From: an uncultured Clostridia bacterium | GTDB taxonomy: Bacteria > Bacillota > Clostridia > Oscillospirales > Oscillospiraceae | Assembly: GCA_947177005.1 (NCBI GenBank) | Contig: CAMWSZ010000009.1 | Location: 1 to 21,469, forward strand | Reading direction: 5' to 3' | DNA: 21,469 nt | In this document: piece after piece, positions 13,728-21,212 of the stretch | Position numbering within the stretch: the stretch's first letter is position 1 | How the letters are laid out: every line of letters begins with the position of its first letter | Notes under the pieces: model-generated | What the model saw: only the letters and a program-made list of their open reading frames with translations | Told to the model about the DNA's origin: nothing | Databases searched by the model: none | Position numbers and translations under genes: made by a program

Positions 13728-16340
13728 ATGAAACAGAAGTATAAGAGGGCGCTGTCGCTGGGGACGGCAATGGTGCTGTCGCTCAATATAACAGCCGCCG
13801 CCCTCGCGGCAGGACCAGCCCCCGCCTGTGACGAGACGTATTACGCGACGCTGGATTACTACGGCGGACTGAAGGACAGCAGCGTTGTAAAGAGCTACCG
13901 CACCAACGGAAACACAGTCCTCAACGATTTCGGCAAATACGACGCCGTGACCAACCTCACCGATAGCCGCACTGCAAGCATATCCGGCGAAAAGGTGACA
14001 TTCGACCTGTCGGACAGCATCCCCAACAAGTTCTATTTCGAGGGCAAGACCTCCCAGCCTTATATGGATTTTCCCTGGAAGCTCAGCCTCAGCTACGCCC
14101 TCAACGGCGTCCCACAAAAGGCGGAGGATCTGGCAGGTAAAAGCGGGGTGGCCGAGATTACCTTGGACGCGGTCCCAAATCCGGATGCGTCGGAATACAG
14201 CCGGAATAATCTCGTCCTCACCGCCGTGTCCATGTTCAACGGAGGCGACATCCTCTCCCTGGACGCCCCCGGCGCACAGGTGCAAATGGTGGGCAATATG
14301 TACTGCGTCGTGTATATGGTCCTGCCCGGCGAGGAACAGCATTTTACGATCCGCGCCGGTTCGGAGGATTTTTCTTACAACGGCATGATCCTTCTGGCGG
14401 TCCCCGCCACCCTCCAGCAGTTGGAACAGGTGGCGGATTTGCGTGACGCCAAGGAGACCGCCGAGGACTCCTATCATGCCATTGACGACAGTATGAGCGC
14501 CATTTTGGACGCCATGGACGGTATGAGCGGTCATCTGAACGCCGCGGCCAGCGGTCTGGATGTCCTGAACACAGCCCGCGGCACCATTTCCGGCGGCAAG
14601 GGTACGGTATACAGCAGCGTGGATCTGGCCTTGGCGGCGGTGGAAGAGCTGACAAAATCCCTGGAGCCCATTACCGGCATATTGACGCCAGTGGAGGAGC
14701 CTGCCGGGGACGGCGAAGCGTCCCCGGACGGGGAGACCGTCCCGGAGGATGATGAGCCGGAGCTGCCGGAAGAGCCGGAAAATTCAGAGAACCCTGAGAA
14801 ACCGGAGGACCCGGAGAATTCAGAGAACCTTGAGAAGCCGGAGAACCCGGAAAATTCAGAGAATCCGGAAAATCCCGATGATTTCAACAGTCAGATTCAT
14901 ACAGACACCCTGGACGCACCCGACAGTCCTGCCCACATAGACAATGACGGTGAGGCCGGGGAGGAGGAGATTGTCACAGACCTGACCACCGGTCATCTGG
15001 CAACGGCGCAGCGGGCTTTGGCGGAGAGCACCCGTCTGATGAACCAGATGAACCAGAATGTTTCCGGCCTGCGTCCGGAAGTGGAAAACATGCGCGTCAT
15101 TCTGCGGCAGCTGCAAGGCGACCTGTGGGATTTGCAGGACGATTTGCAGGAGCTGCGGGACCGTCTGGACGAGGCGCGGGAGGATTCCAACGACCTGAAC
15201 GATATCTGCAAGAGCCTGACCCGCGACATGGAAAATATGAGCAAAAGCCTGGACAGACTGCGGATAGCGCTGGGCGGTACGAAGCGCATTTCCAGCGTGG
15301 ACAAAATTACCGTCAACGGCATGTCCACCACCGAGATCCGCGACGCCGCCGATAAGGCCAGCGGCCTCCACGGCATGTATGAGGCATCCGGCTTTGAGGG
15401 GTCCTTTAAGGACTTTTTGGTGGGCGGCGCGGGCCTGGACGACAAGACCGCCGGTCAGTTGGACAGCCTCTATGACCAGTCCCAAAGCCCCGGCTTCTCC
15501 GACAAGCTGGATCAGGCGGACTCCGCCAACAGCATGATCAGCGGCGTGAACGACAAAATCGAAGAGATCAACCGCTTAATCGACGACTTGGCACAGCCTG
15601 CGGCGGTGGTGATCGGAGACCTTGAGGACACTGTGGATGATCTGGCCCGGCTGTCGCGGCTAATGGAGGACCTGACGGAGGACACCGGGGACGGTAGCTA
15701 TGATACCCTGGATACCCTCGACCACACCCTCGACACCCTCAGCAGCGCCATTGACCTGACCGTCCGCGTCAGCAGCAATGTGGACACAGCCATTGAACAG
15801 CTTGACAGTCTCACCGGCATCGTCAACACCTACGAACCCGAGCTCCAGCAGGCCCTGACCGACACCTATCATTTTACAACGGCCGCCTCCATTAGTCTCA
15901 GCGCGCTGGCCAATGCGGGAAAGAGTACGGAAAACCTGCTGCAATCGGCAGGGCCCGGCCTGGACAGCGGCACCCGGCAGTCTTTATCCAGCGTGGCGGC
16001 GGCGCTGCGCAAATCGACGGACGGTTTGGAGCAGACGGATACCATTCGCGGCGCACTGGATGTTATCAATGATCTGATTACGGACCAATGGGACAGTCAC
16101 ACCGGCGAGGACAACAATATTCTCTTTATGAACGCCCTTGCCGCACCGGAATCCATTACCGATGCCCGGAACGAGAATGTCGCCAGCATTCAGTATGTCA
16201 TCCGTACACAGGAAATCAAGGAGGCCGGGGAGGAGGAAGCCGGAACCCCTGCCGCTGCCGCCGCGGACAGAGGCAGTCTCTGGACCCGCATCAAGAAGAT
16301 GTTCCAGGATATCTGGACCGCAATCACCGGCGTTTTCTGA
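13728..16340 (+). CDS. Large secreted coiled-coil protein, probable partner of the MMPL transporter
   Basis: This 870-residue protein starts at an ATG with AAAAGGAG upstream. The first 28-34 residues are a signal peptide (KQKYKRA, then an Ala/Leu core ending AAALAAGP). Residues about 35-230 form a predicted beta-rich extracytoplasmic domain with no recognised family. After a helical region, an acidic Pro/Glu/Asn section (about 318-410) contains three 12-residue repeats, then a very long set of heptad-like helices (about 420-800). The C-terminus (SLWTRIKKMFQDIWTAITGV) is amphipathic but not a clear membrane helix. This resembles YhgE/Pip-type 'heptad' proteins that accompany MMPL exporters in Firmicutes (inference from architecture). 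A role as an external tether or adaptor for exported material is plausible but unproven. Confidence 0.75.
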   Translation: MKQKYKRALSLGTAMVLSLNITAAALAAGPAPACDETYYATLDYYGGLKDSSVVKSYRTNGNTVLNDFGKYDAVTNLTDSRTASISGEKVTFDLSDSIPNKFYFEGKTSQPYMDFPWKLSLSYALNGVPQKAEDLAGKSGVAEITLDAVPNPDASEYSRNNLVLTAVSMFNGGDILSLDAPGAQVQMVGNMYCVVYMVLPGEEQHFTIRAGSEDFSYNGMILLAVPATLQQLEQVADLRDAKETAEDSYHAIDDSMSAILDAMDGMSGHLNAAASGLDVLNTARGTISGGKGTVYSSVDLALAAVEELTKSLEPITGILTPVEEPAGDGEASPDGETVPEDDEPELPEEPENSENPEKPEDPENSENLEKPENPENSENPENPDDFNSQIHTDTLDAPDSPAHIDNDGEAGEEEIVTDLTTGHLATAQRALAESTRLMNQMNQNVSGLRPEVENMRVILRQLQGDLWDLQDDLQELRDRLDEAREDSNDLNDICKSLTRDMENMSKSLDRLRIALGGTKRISSVDKITVNGMSTTEIRDAADKASGLHGMYEASGFEGSFKDFLVGGAGLDDKTAGQLDSLYDQSQSPGFSDKLDQADSANSMISGVNDKIEEINRLIDDLAQPAAVVIGDLEDTVDDLARLSRLMEDLTEDTGDGSYDTLDTLDHTLDTLSSAIDLTVRVSSNVDTAIEQLDSLTGIVNTYEPELQQALTDTYHFTTAASISLSALANAGKSTENLLQSAGPGLDSGTRQSLSSVAAALRKSTDGLEQTDTIRGALDVINDLITDQWDSHTGEDNNILFMNALAAPESITDARNENVASIQYVIRTQEIKEAGEEEAGTPAAAAADRGSLWTRIKKMFQDIWTAITGVF
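14775..14882 (+). repeat. Three tandem 36-bp repeats coding for Pro-Glu-Asn units
   Basis: The units PENSENPEKPED, PENSENLEKPEN and PENSENPENPDD (residues 350-385) follow each other exactly in frame. The bases are also repeated, e.g. GGAaAATTCAGAGAA at the start of each unit, so they arose by duplication. They form a flexible, strongly acidic linker in the secreted protein. Confidence 0.9.
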
Positions 16341-16350
16341 TTATATGCAT

Positions 16351-16389
16351 AAAAAGGGAACCGTTCCAAACGAAACGGTTCCTTTTTTT
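16351..16389. terminator. Bidirectional terminator between the secreted protein gene and proB
   Basis: GGAACCGTT (16357-16365) and AACGGTTCC (16374-16382) form a perfect stem flanked by AAAAA on the left and TTTTTTT on the right. It therefore reads as an intrinsic terminator on both strands. It lies 11 nt after the rightward stop and 10 nt beyond the leftward proB stop. Confidence 0.92.
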
Positions 16390-16398
16390 GCGCGGAAT

Positions 16399-17172
16399 TC
16401 AGCATCTCCGAACCCCGAAAAACCGGGTCCCAATAGAGACGCCCTCCGCAATTTGATACAGATCCTCTGGACGTGCGCCGTTGGTAATTATCATGTCGCA
16501 CCCGGCGTCCATGCACATTTTGGCGGCCTTCAGCTTCGTGACCATTCCGCCGGTGCCCAGCGCGGTGCCTGCGTCCCCGGCCAGCGCCAGCAGATCCGGC
16601 GTGATCTCCCGCACCTCCCGAATCAGTTCCGCATCCGGGTTCCGGTGAGGGTCCCCGGTGTACAGGCCCTCAATGTCGCTCATCAGCACCAGCAGGTCCG
16701 CCCGGGCGTTCACCGCCGCAATCGCGGCCAGCGTGTCGTTGTCGCCCACCGCAATTTCAGCGGTGGCAACAGTATCGTTTTCGTTGATGACCGGCAGCGC
16801 CCCCAGCTCCAGCAGACGGAAAATCGTGTTCTGAAAATTCATCCGGCGGTGGGGGTCCTCAACATCTGACCCCGTGAGCAGGACCTGCGCCACCGTGTGG
16901 TGGTATTCAGAGAACAATTTGTCATAAATATACATCAGCTCGCACTGTCCCACTGCCGCCAGCGCCTGCTTTGTGGGGATGTCCCGGGGCTTGCGGGTGA
17001 GGTTCATCTTCCCCACCCCCATTGCGATTGCACCCGAGGAAACCAGCACCAGTTCATGCCCCGCATTCTTCAGGTCGCTCATGACCTTGCACAGCAGCTC
17101 TACCCGGCGGATGTTCAGCTTGCCAGTACCGTGGGTGATGGTGGAGGTGCCTAGTTTGATGACGATTCTCAT
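16399..17172 (-). CDS. proB: Glutamate 5-kinase (short form without PUA domain)
   Basis: This 257-residue cytoplasmic kinase phosphorylates L-glutamate with ATP, the first step of proline synthesis. It has IKLGTSTIT (5-13), LVSSGAIAMG (43-52), VINENDTV (128-135) and LGTGGMVTKLKAA (205-217), the amino acid kinase motifs of ProB. The length matches the amino acid kinase domain alone; the C-terminal PUA domain of E. coli ProB (367 residues) is absent, as in several Firmicutes. It starts 4 nt after the ilvE stop in the same operon. The usual neighbour proA (glutamyl-phosphate reductase) is not in the window. Confidence 0.93.
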   Translation of the reverse strand: MRIVIKLGTSTITHGTGKLNIRRVELLCKVMSDLKNAGHELVLVSSGAIAMGVGKMNLTRKPRDIPTKQALAAVGQCELMYIYDKLFSEYHHTVAQVLLTGSDVEDPHRRMNFQNTIFRLLELGALPVINENDTVATAEIAVGDNDTLAAIAAVNARADLLVLMSDIEGLYTGDPHRNPDAELIREVREITPDLLALAGDAGTALGTGGMVTKLKAAKMCMDAGCDMIITNGARPEDLYQIAEGVSIGTRFFGVRRC

Positions 17173-17176
17173 ACGC

Positions 17177-18253
17177 TTATGCCTGCTTTGGCACCTTTAC
17201 AATCCAGTGATAGGGGTCCTCCCGGCGGCCCCATTGAATGCCGGTGAGAGTGTCGTACAGCTCCTGAGCGCAGGGTCCGATTTTTCCGCCGTTGACCGTC
17301 AGTGCCTGATCCTGATAGGCAAAGCTGCCGATTGGGGAGATGACTGCCGCCGTGCCGCAGCCCCATGCCTCCTCCAGTGCGCCGCTGCGCAGGCTGTCCA
17401 TCAGCTCGTCCACGCTGATGAGGCGTTCCTCCACCTCCAAACCCCTGTCCCGCAGCAGCTGGATGCAGGAGCGGCGGGTAATGCCGGGCAGCACGGAGCC
17501 GGTGAGCTCTGGGGTAACCACCTTGCCGTTAATCTTGAACATGACGTTCATGCCGCCCACTTCCTCAATATATTTCCGGTGTACGCCGTCCAGCCAAAGG
17601 ACCTGGCTGTAGCCCTTCTGTTCGGCCTTATGGGCGGCACGGTTGGCAGCGGCGTAGTTGCCGCCGCACTTGGCGTAGCCGGTGCCGCCCCGGACGGCCC
17701 GGACGTCGGTGTCCTCAATCAGAATGCTGACGGGCTTCAGCCCCCCGGACAGATAACTGCCCACCGGTGACAAAATCACCAGCATTCTGGCGTGCTCAAT
17801 GCCGTGGAGGCCGAGGTCGATATCGGTACAGATCTCGAAGGGACGGATATACAGGGACGCGCTGGGTACGTCGGGGACCCAATCCTGGTCCAGCTCGACC
17901 AGCTTCAAAATAGCCTCCAGCATGAAATCCGCGTCAAAGTCGGGCAGCTGAATGCGTTCCGCACTGTCGCGCATCCGCTGCATGTTGTCGGCGGGGCGGA
18001 AGAGCTGTACGGAACCGTCGCCGGTACGGTACGCCTTCAGGCCCTCGAAAACCTCCGCGCCGTAGTGGAACACCGCCGCGCCCGGATGAATGCTCAGATT
18101 TTCCAGAGGAACAATTTCCGGATCATGCCAGCCCTGTCCGGCGTCGTAGTCCATTGTAAACATGTGGTCCGTAAAGACAGTGCCGAAGCCCAGCTTGGTT
18201 GGGTCCGCCGGTTTCTGACGGGGTGCCGGTGTCTTGGTAATCTTGATTTCCAT
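17177..18253 (-). CDS. ilvE: Branched-chain amino acid aminotransferase
   Basis: This 358-residue PLP enzyme interconverts Leu, Ile and Val with their 2-oxo acids using glutamate/2-oxoglutarate. It is of the longer, eukaryote-like class (BCAT type II). It has YGAEVFEGLKAYR (about 64-76), the PLP lysine Lys195 in GYAKCGGNY, VLWLDGVHRKYIEEVGGMN, and TRRSCIQLLRDRG. The ATG follows AAGGAGT at about 11 nt. It lies 38 nt after the membrane protein gene and 4 nt ahead of proB, so the three probably share a transcript. No T-box leader is found in the short gap upstream. Confidence 0.95.
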   Translation of the reverse strand: MEIKITKTPAPRQKPADPTKLGFGTVFTDHMFTMDYDAGQGWHDPEIVPLENLSIHPGAAVFHYGAEVFEGLKAYRTGDGSVQLFRPADNMQRMRDSAERIQLPDFDADFMLEAILKLVELDQDWVPDVPSASLYIRPFEICTDIDLGLHGIEHARMLVILSPVGSYLSGGLKPVSILIEDTDVRAVRGGTGYAKCGGNYAAANRAAHKAEQKGYSQVLWLDGVHRKYIEEVGGMNVMFKINGKVVTPELTGSVLPGITRRSCIQLLRDRGLEVEERLISVDELMDSLRSGALEEAWGCGTAAVISPIGSFAYQDQALTVNGGKIGPCAQELYDTLTGIQWGRREDPYHWIVKVPKQA

Positions 18254-18291
18254 TGTGTATCATACTCCTTTTGATCAATCTGTATTTTGTC

Positions 18292-19077
18292 TTACGCTTT
18301 TGCCTGCTCTTTTTCAGGTTCTTCCGGTTCCTCGGGCAGCTCCTCCGGTTCCCGGCGGAGCACAAGATATACGCTCAGGATAACTGCGCATCCAATATAC
18401 AAGAGGCGGTTGGCGGTCCCGGCGTCCGCGGCGGCGGCAAGGCAGAGAATAACCGCCATATCCGCCGTGAACTGAAAGGCCCGCAGACTGCTCTCATGGC
18501 GGCAGAAGCCCGCCAGCAGCGAAAACGCGCAGGCTGTCACTGCGGCGGAGAGAATGGGCAGATAGTACCGGAAAAAGACCGGGTCATCCTCCAGCGGCAG
18601 ATATACCGCCAGTACAAAAAATACGCTGAAAAACAACAGCGGCAGCAGCGCCAGCAGCGGCAGTTCCTGTTCCCCCGCCCGCAGGCTGCGGTTGAACGCA
18701 ACCAGCCCTGCACCTGCCGCCAGAGCCAGCAGTCCCGCGACGCTTGCGGCAGTGCCGCCGTTGAGGAAGGCATCCGCGGCCAGCAGTCCGCCGCCAGCCG
18801 CCAGCAGCAGACTCCCGCACACCGCGGCGGTCAGTTCCTTCTCGGGCGGGGCAAACAGGTCCGCAAAATCCGCGCTGCGTTTGGGCAGCTTTGTACACAG
18901 AAACAGCTCCGCCCCCGCGCAGGCCGCGATGAGGATCATCAGCAGGCTGGCGGGTACGGAGGGCTTCGACAGTCCTGTCACCACGTCGAACCCGCTTTTA
19001 TTCTGGAGCAGGCGCAGTACCAGCAGCACCGCCCCCGCACACCAGAGGCGTCCGGCGCGGGCAAACAGATTTTTCAT
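18292..19077 (-). CDS. Polytopic membrane protein of unknown function
   Basis: This 261-residue protein starts at the ATG at 19075-19077, which lies 8 nt after AAAGGGG; an ATG two codons upstream is too close to the ribosome binding site. Hydrophobic stretches suggest about 7-8 membrane helices (e.g. VPASLLMILIAACAGAELFL, ASVAGLLALAAGAGLVAF, LLALLPLLFFSVFFVLAVYL, AVILCLAAAADAG, LLYIGCAVILSVYLVL). The cytoplasmic tail is highly charged, with Glu-Pro repeats (EELPEEPEEPEKEQ). It matches no family I recognise. It is the first gene of the operon with ilvE and proB and has its own promoter. The Ala/Leu-rich make-up and lack of charged residues in the helices do not favour an ion-coupled transporter. 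Confidence 0.75.
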   Translation of the reverse strand: MKNLFARAGRLWCAGAVLLVLRLLQNKSGFDVVTGLSKPSVPASLLMILIAACAGAELFLCTKLPKRSADFADLFAPPEKELTAAVCGSLLLAAGGGLLAADAFLNGGTAASVAGLLALAAGAGLVAFNRSLRAGEQELPLLALLPLLFFSVFFVLAVYLPLEDDPVFFRYYLPILSAAVTACAFSLLAGFCRHESSLRAFQFTADMAVILCLAAAADAGTANRLLYIGCAVILSVYLVLRREPEELPEEPEEPEKEQAKA

Positions 19078-19118
19078 GGACATAACCCCTTTCAACTGAA
19101 AAGATTCGCATGACAAGC

Positions 19119-19147
19119 AGTATAGCACATCCCGTTCCGTTTGTCAT
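19119..19147 (-). promoter_or_regulatory. Promoter of the membrane protein-ilvE-proB operon
   Basis: On the leftward strand ATGACA (19142-19147), a 17-nt spacer and TGC-TATACT (-10 at 19119-19124) give a good promoter about 42 nt upstream of the ATG at 19077. Confidence 0.7.
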
Positions 19148-19210
19148 CATCTTTTGCTGCTGATCCTGACAGGAAATTCCACGGAACATTTTGGCGATGT
19201 GAACATCCGG

Positions 19211-19240
19211 GGCATGTCTGGGACAAGCGGCGCATAGAAT
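19211..19240 (+). promoter_or_regulatory. Sigma-E-like promoter with a SpoIIID-like core upstream of spoIID
   Basis: GGCATGTC (19211-19218), a 14-nt gap and CATAGAAT (19233-19240) resemble the mother-cell sigma-E promoter; the -10 matches CATACAAT at 7 of 8 positions and the -35 match is partial. Between them GGACAAG (19221-19227) matches the core bound by SpoIIID in Bacillus subtilis. It lies 24 nt upstream of the spoIID ATG. Confidence 0.45.
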
Positions 19241-19264
19241 AGCCGCAAGGGGGATGATCTACAA

Positions 19265-20266
19265 ATGGGAAAACAGGTCGCAGTGGCGTTTTTACTGATC
19301 TTTCTGATTTTTTTCCTGCCGTTCCTGTGGGGGGAGGCGGACGTCCTGCCTGCCGTCCCGCCCGCCGGGGACGCCGCCCAGCCGCCGGTCCCGGATACGG
19401 ATCCTGCGCCAACGCGGTACGACGCCTCTGCTACTATCACCGTTTTGCTTGACGGTCAGGCGCAGCAGATGGATTTGCAGACATATTTAATGGGGGTCGT
19501 GCGTGCGGAGATGCCGGCGGCCTTTGAATTGGAGGCGTTAAAGGCGCAGGCGGTGGCGGCCCGGACCTACACACTACATAAAATCGCTAACGGCGGCAGC
19601 GCCAATCACCCGGACGCGGACGCCTGCAACGATATCGGATGCTGTCAGGCGTTTAAGAGCTACGAGGACGCCGCCGCCGGCTGGGGCGTGGACGCGCAGG
19701 CGTTTGAGGAAAAAATCCGGCAGGCGGTGGAGGATACGGACGGGGAGTGCATTTTATATGAGGGCGAACCGGTGCTGGCGGTGTTCCACTCGTCCTCCGC
19801 CGGGGTCACGCAGGACGCCTCCGCCGTATGGAGCGAGAGCCTGCCCTATTTGCAGAGCGTGGAGACCCCGGAAAGCGCGGAGACAGTTCCCAATTACTGC
19901 TCCACTGTGAGCTTTTCCGCTGAGGAACTGAAAAATAAACTCCAAGCCGCTCTGCCGGAAGCAAATTTGTCCGGCAGCCCGTCCAACTGGTTCACCAATA
20001 TGCGGCAGGAGCCCAACGGCACGGTAACGGCAGTGTCGGTCGGAGGCGTGACGGTGAGCGGTACAAAGCTGCGGGCGATCCTGGAGCTGCGCAGCGCCTG
20101 CTTTACCGTCTCCTTTGACGGCGGTACGGTGACGTTTTCCGTGACGGGCTACGGGCACGGGGTGGGGATGAGCCAGTACGGCGCCAACGTCCTGGCCGCA
20201 GACGGAATGGGGTATCAGGAGATTTTGACCTGGTACTATACCGGTACGGCGATAGGAAGACCGTAA
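19265..20266 (+). CDS. spoIID: Stage II sporulation protein D (peptidoglycan lytic transglycosylase)
   Basis: This 333-residue protein starts at an ATG with AAGGGGG upstream. A membrane anchor (about 5-22) and a Pro-rich linker lead into the SpoIID domain. It has YLMGVVRAEMPAAFELEALK with the expected catalytic Glu82, AQAVAARTYTL, and C-terminal GYGHGVGMSQYGANVLA. His115, Cys121 and Cys127 have the same spacing as the zinc ligands described in C. difficile SpoIID. With SpoIIM and SpoIIP it remodels septal peptidoglycan so that the mother-cell membrane can engulf the forespore. It acts on the outer face of the mother-cell membrane. In many Clostridia it lies near spoIIID or mreB, which are not seen here. 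Confidence 0.93.
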   Translation: MGKQVAVAFLLIFLIFFLPFLWGEADVLPAVPPAGDAAQPPVPDTDPAPTRYDASATITVLLDGQAQQMDLQTYLMGVVRAEMPAAFELEALKAQAVAARTYTLHKIANGGSANHPDADACNDIGCCQAFKSYEDAAAGWGVDAQAFEEKIRQAVEDTDGECILYEGEPVLAVFHSSSAGVTQDASAVWSESLPYLQSVETPESAETVPNYCSTVSFSAEELKNKLQAALPEANLSGSPSNWFTNMRQEPNGTVTAVSVGGVTVSGTKLRAILELRSACFTVSFDGGTVTFSVTGYGHGVGMSQYGANVLAADGMGYQEILTWYYTGTAIGRP

Positions 20267-20297
20267 AACGGACATACTATCCCCGGAGGTGAGAGCC

Positions 20298-20525
20298 ATG
20301 AAGCATAACCATGAGAGCCTGCCCCCCGAACGCAAGCCCGGCTGGCCGGAGGGCGAGGACGACGTCATCAACAAATACGGCACCTACAACATCCAGCCCA
20401 CCAACGGTATGGAGAACCCGTATCCGATGATCGCGCAGGGAATGTCCCGGCAGGAGGCCGTCACGCAGCTCCGGGAGGCGGAGCGGTGGAAGAAAAAGTC
20501 CGCAGAAGACCGTCAGACAAAATGA
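20298..20525 (+). CDS. Conserved-looking 75-residue hydrophilic protein
   Basis: An ATG 8 nt after GGAGG opens a 75-codon frame; a GTG at 20289 overlaps the ribosome binding site and is unlikely to be the start. The protein is charged and Pro/Asn-rich, without membrane or known catalytic motifs: it contains ERKPGWPEGEDDVINKYGTYNI and ends in a basic Arg/Lys/Glu helix. It follows spoIID by 31 nt and is probably co-transcribed, which hints at a sporulation link. Function unknown. Its last 65 bp overlap the 3' end of the convergent cysteine hydrolase gene. Confidence 0.7.
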   Translation: MKHNHESLPPERKPGWPEGEDDVINKYGTYNIQPTNGMENPYPMIAQGMSRQEAVTQLREAERWKKKSAEDRQTK

Positions 20526-21063
20526 TCTCCGCGCCGATGTTCCGCATATCCAGAAGATTGGCCTGCTGGATGGCTTCGGTATTGGAGGAGCAGCAGTCGG
20601 AGACGACGGTTACCCGGTAATCTAAAGAAATGGCGTCATAGCAGGTGGTGCGGATACAGTTGGGCGTCGTGGTGCCGGTGAGCAGCAGGGTATCGATACC
20701 CAGACGGCGCAGGAGCAGATCGAGGGATGTCTGGAAGAAGGCGGAGTAGCGGGGCTTGATGATCTCATAGTCGGTATCCGTGCGGCCAAACTCCGGCGGG
20801 TTCTCTACGGACAGCGGTCCCGTACTGCCCGGGAGTAACGGTTTTCCGCCCGCGGCCCACACATCGTAACGGGTCAGCTCCACGTCGCTGCCGTCAGGAC
20901 GGTAGGCCCGGTTGACAAAGATGACCGGGATGCCGTTTTGACGGCAGGCCTGAATGACACGTGCGCAGGCCGGAACCGTTTTTTGCGCGTCTCGAATCCA
21001 GAGCGGCGACGCCGGGTTCAGAAACCCATTCTGCATGTCGATGATAAGAAGCGCCTGTTTCAT
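20461..21063 (-). CDS. Isochorismatase-like cysteine hydrolase
   Basis: This 200-residue cytoplasmic hydrolase starts at an ATG after GAGG. The catalytic triad of the family is visible: Asp9 (LIIDMQNGF), Lys103 (IIKPRYSAFF) and Cys136 (GTTTPNCIRTTCYDA). The cis-peptide-containing TTTPNC stretch is typical. Relatives hydrolyse amides or vinyl ethers such as nicotinamide, N-carbamoyl compounds or isochorismate; the sequence does not single out a substrate. It is transcribed alone from 21103-21132. Its C-terminal tail after GAEIIL (about the last 20 residues) is antisense to the neighbouring small gene. Confidence 0.88.
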   Translation of the reverse strand: MKQALLIIDMQNGFLNPASPLWIRDAQKTVPACARVIQACRQNGIPVIFVNRAYRPDGSDVELTRYDVWAAGGKPLLPGSTGPLSVENPPEFGRTDTDYEIIKPRYSAFFQTSLDLLLRRLGIDTLLLTGTTTPNCIRTTCYDAISLDYRVTVVSDCCSSNTEAIQQANLLDMRNIGAEIILSDGLLRTFSSTAPPPGAA

Positions 21064-21103
21064 AAAATACTACCTCACAGAAAGTTTTTGTTTGATTGCC
21101 TGT

Positions 21104-21132
21104 ATAATACCACAAAATTGTGCTTTGGAAAA
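21104..21132 (-). promoter_or_regulatory. Promoter of the cysteine hydrolase gene
   Basis: On the leftward strand TTTTCC (21127-21132), a 17-nt spacer and TGG-TATTAT (-10 at 21104-21109) form an extended -10 promoter, about 40 nt upstream of the ATG. The -35 box is weak. Confidence 0.5.
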
Positions 21133-21156
21133 TATCGGGACAGAAAAACCGGTTAC

Positions 21157-21192
21157 GGGCCTGCTGCAATCTGTTGCAGCGGGCCCTTTTTT
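21157..21192 (+). terminator. Intrinsic terminator pointing rightward
   Basis: GGGCCTGCTGCAA (21157-21169) pairs with TTGCAGCGGGCCC (21174-21186) across a TCTG loop with one G-U pair, and six T follow. On the leftward strand no T-run follows at once. No rightward gene ends here, so the transcript it serves is unclear. Confidence 0.8.
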
Positions 21193-21212
21193 ATATGTGG
21201 AAATCCCGCCCT

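Noticed and set aside
13299..14534. Leftward open frame of 411 codons across the MMPL/secreted-protein junction
   Set aside because: It spans two genes with clear motifs and signal peptide on the other strand, and has no ribosome binding site.
18254..18291. T-box leader for ilvE
   Set aside because: The gap is only 38 nt, far too short for a T-box, and it contains only the ribosome binding site.
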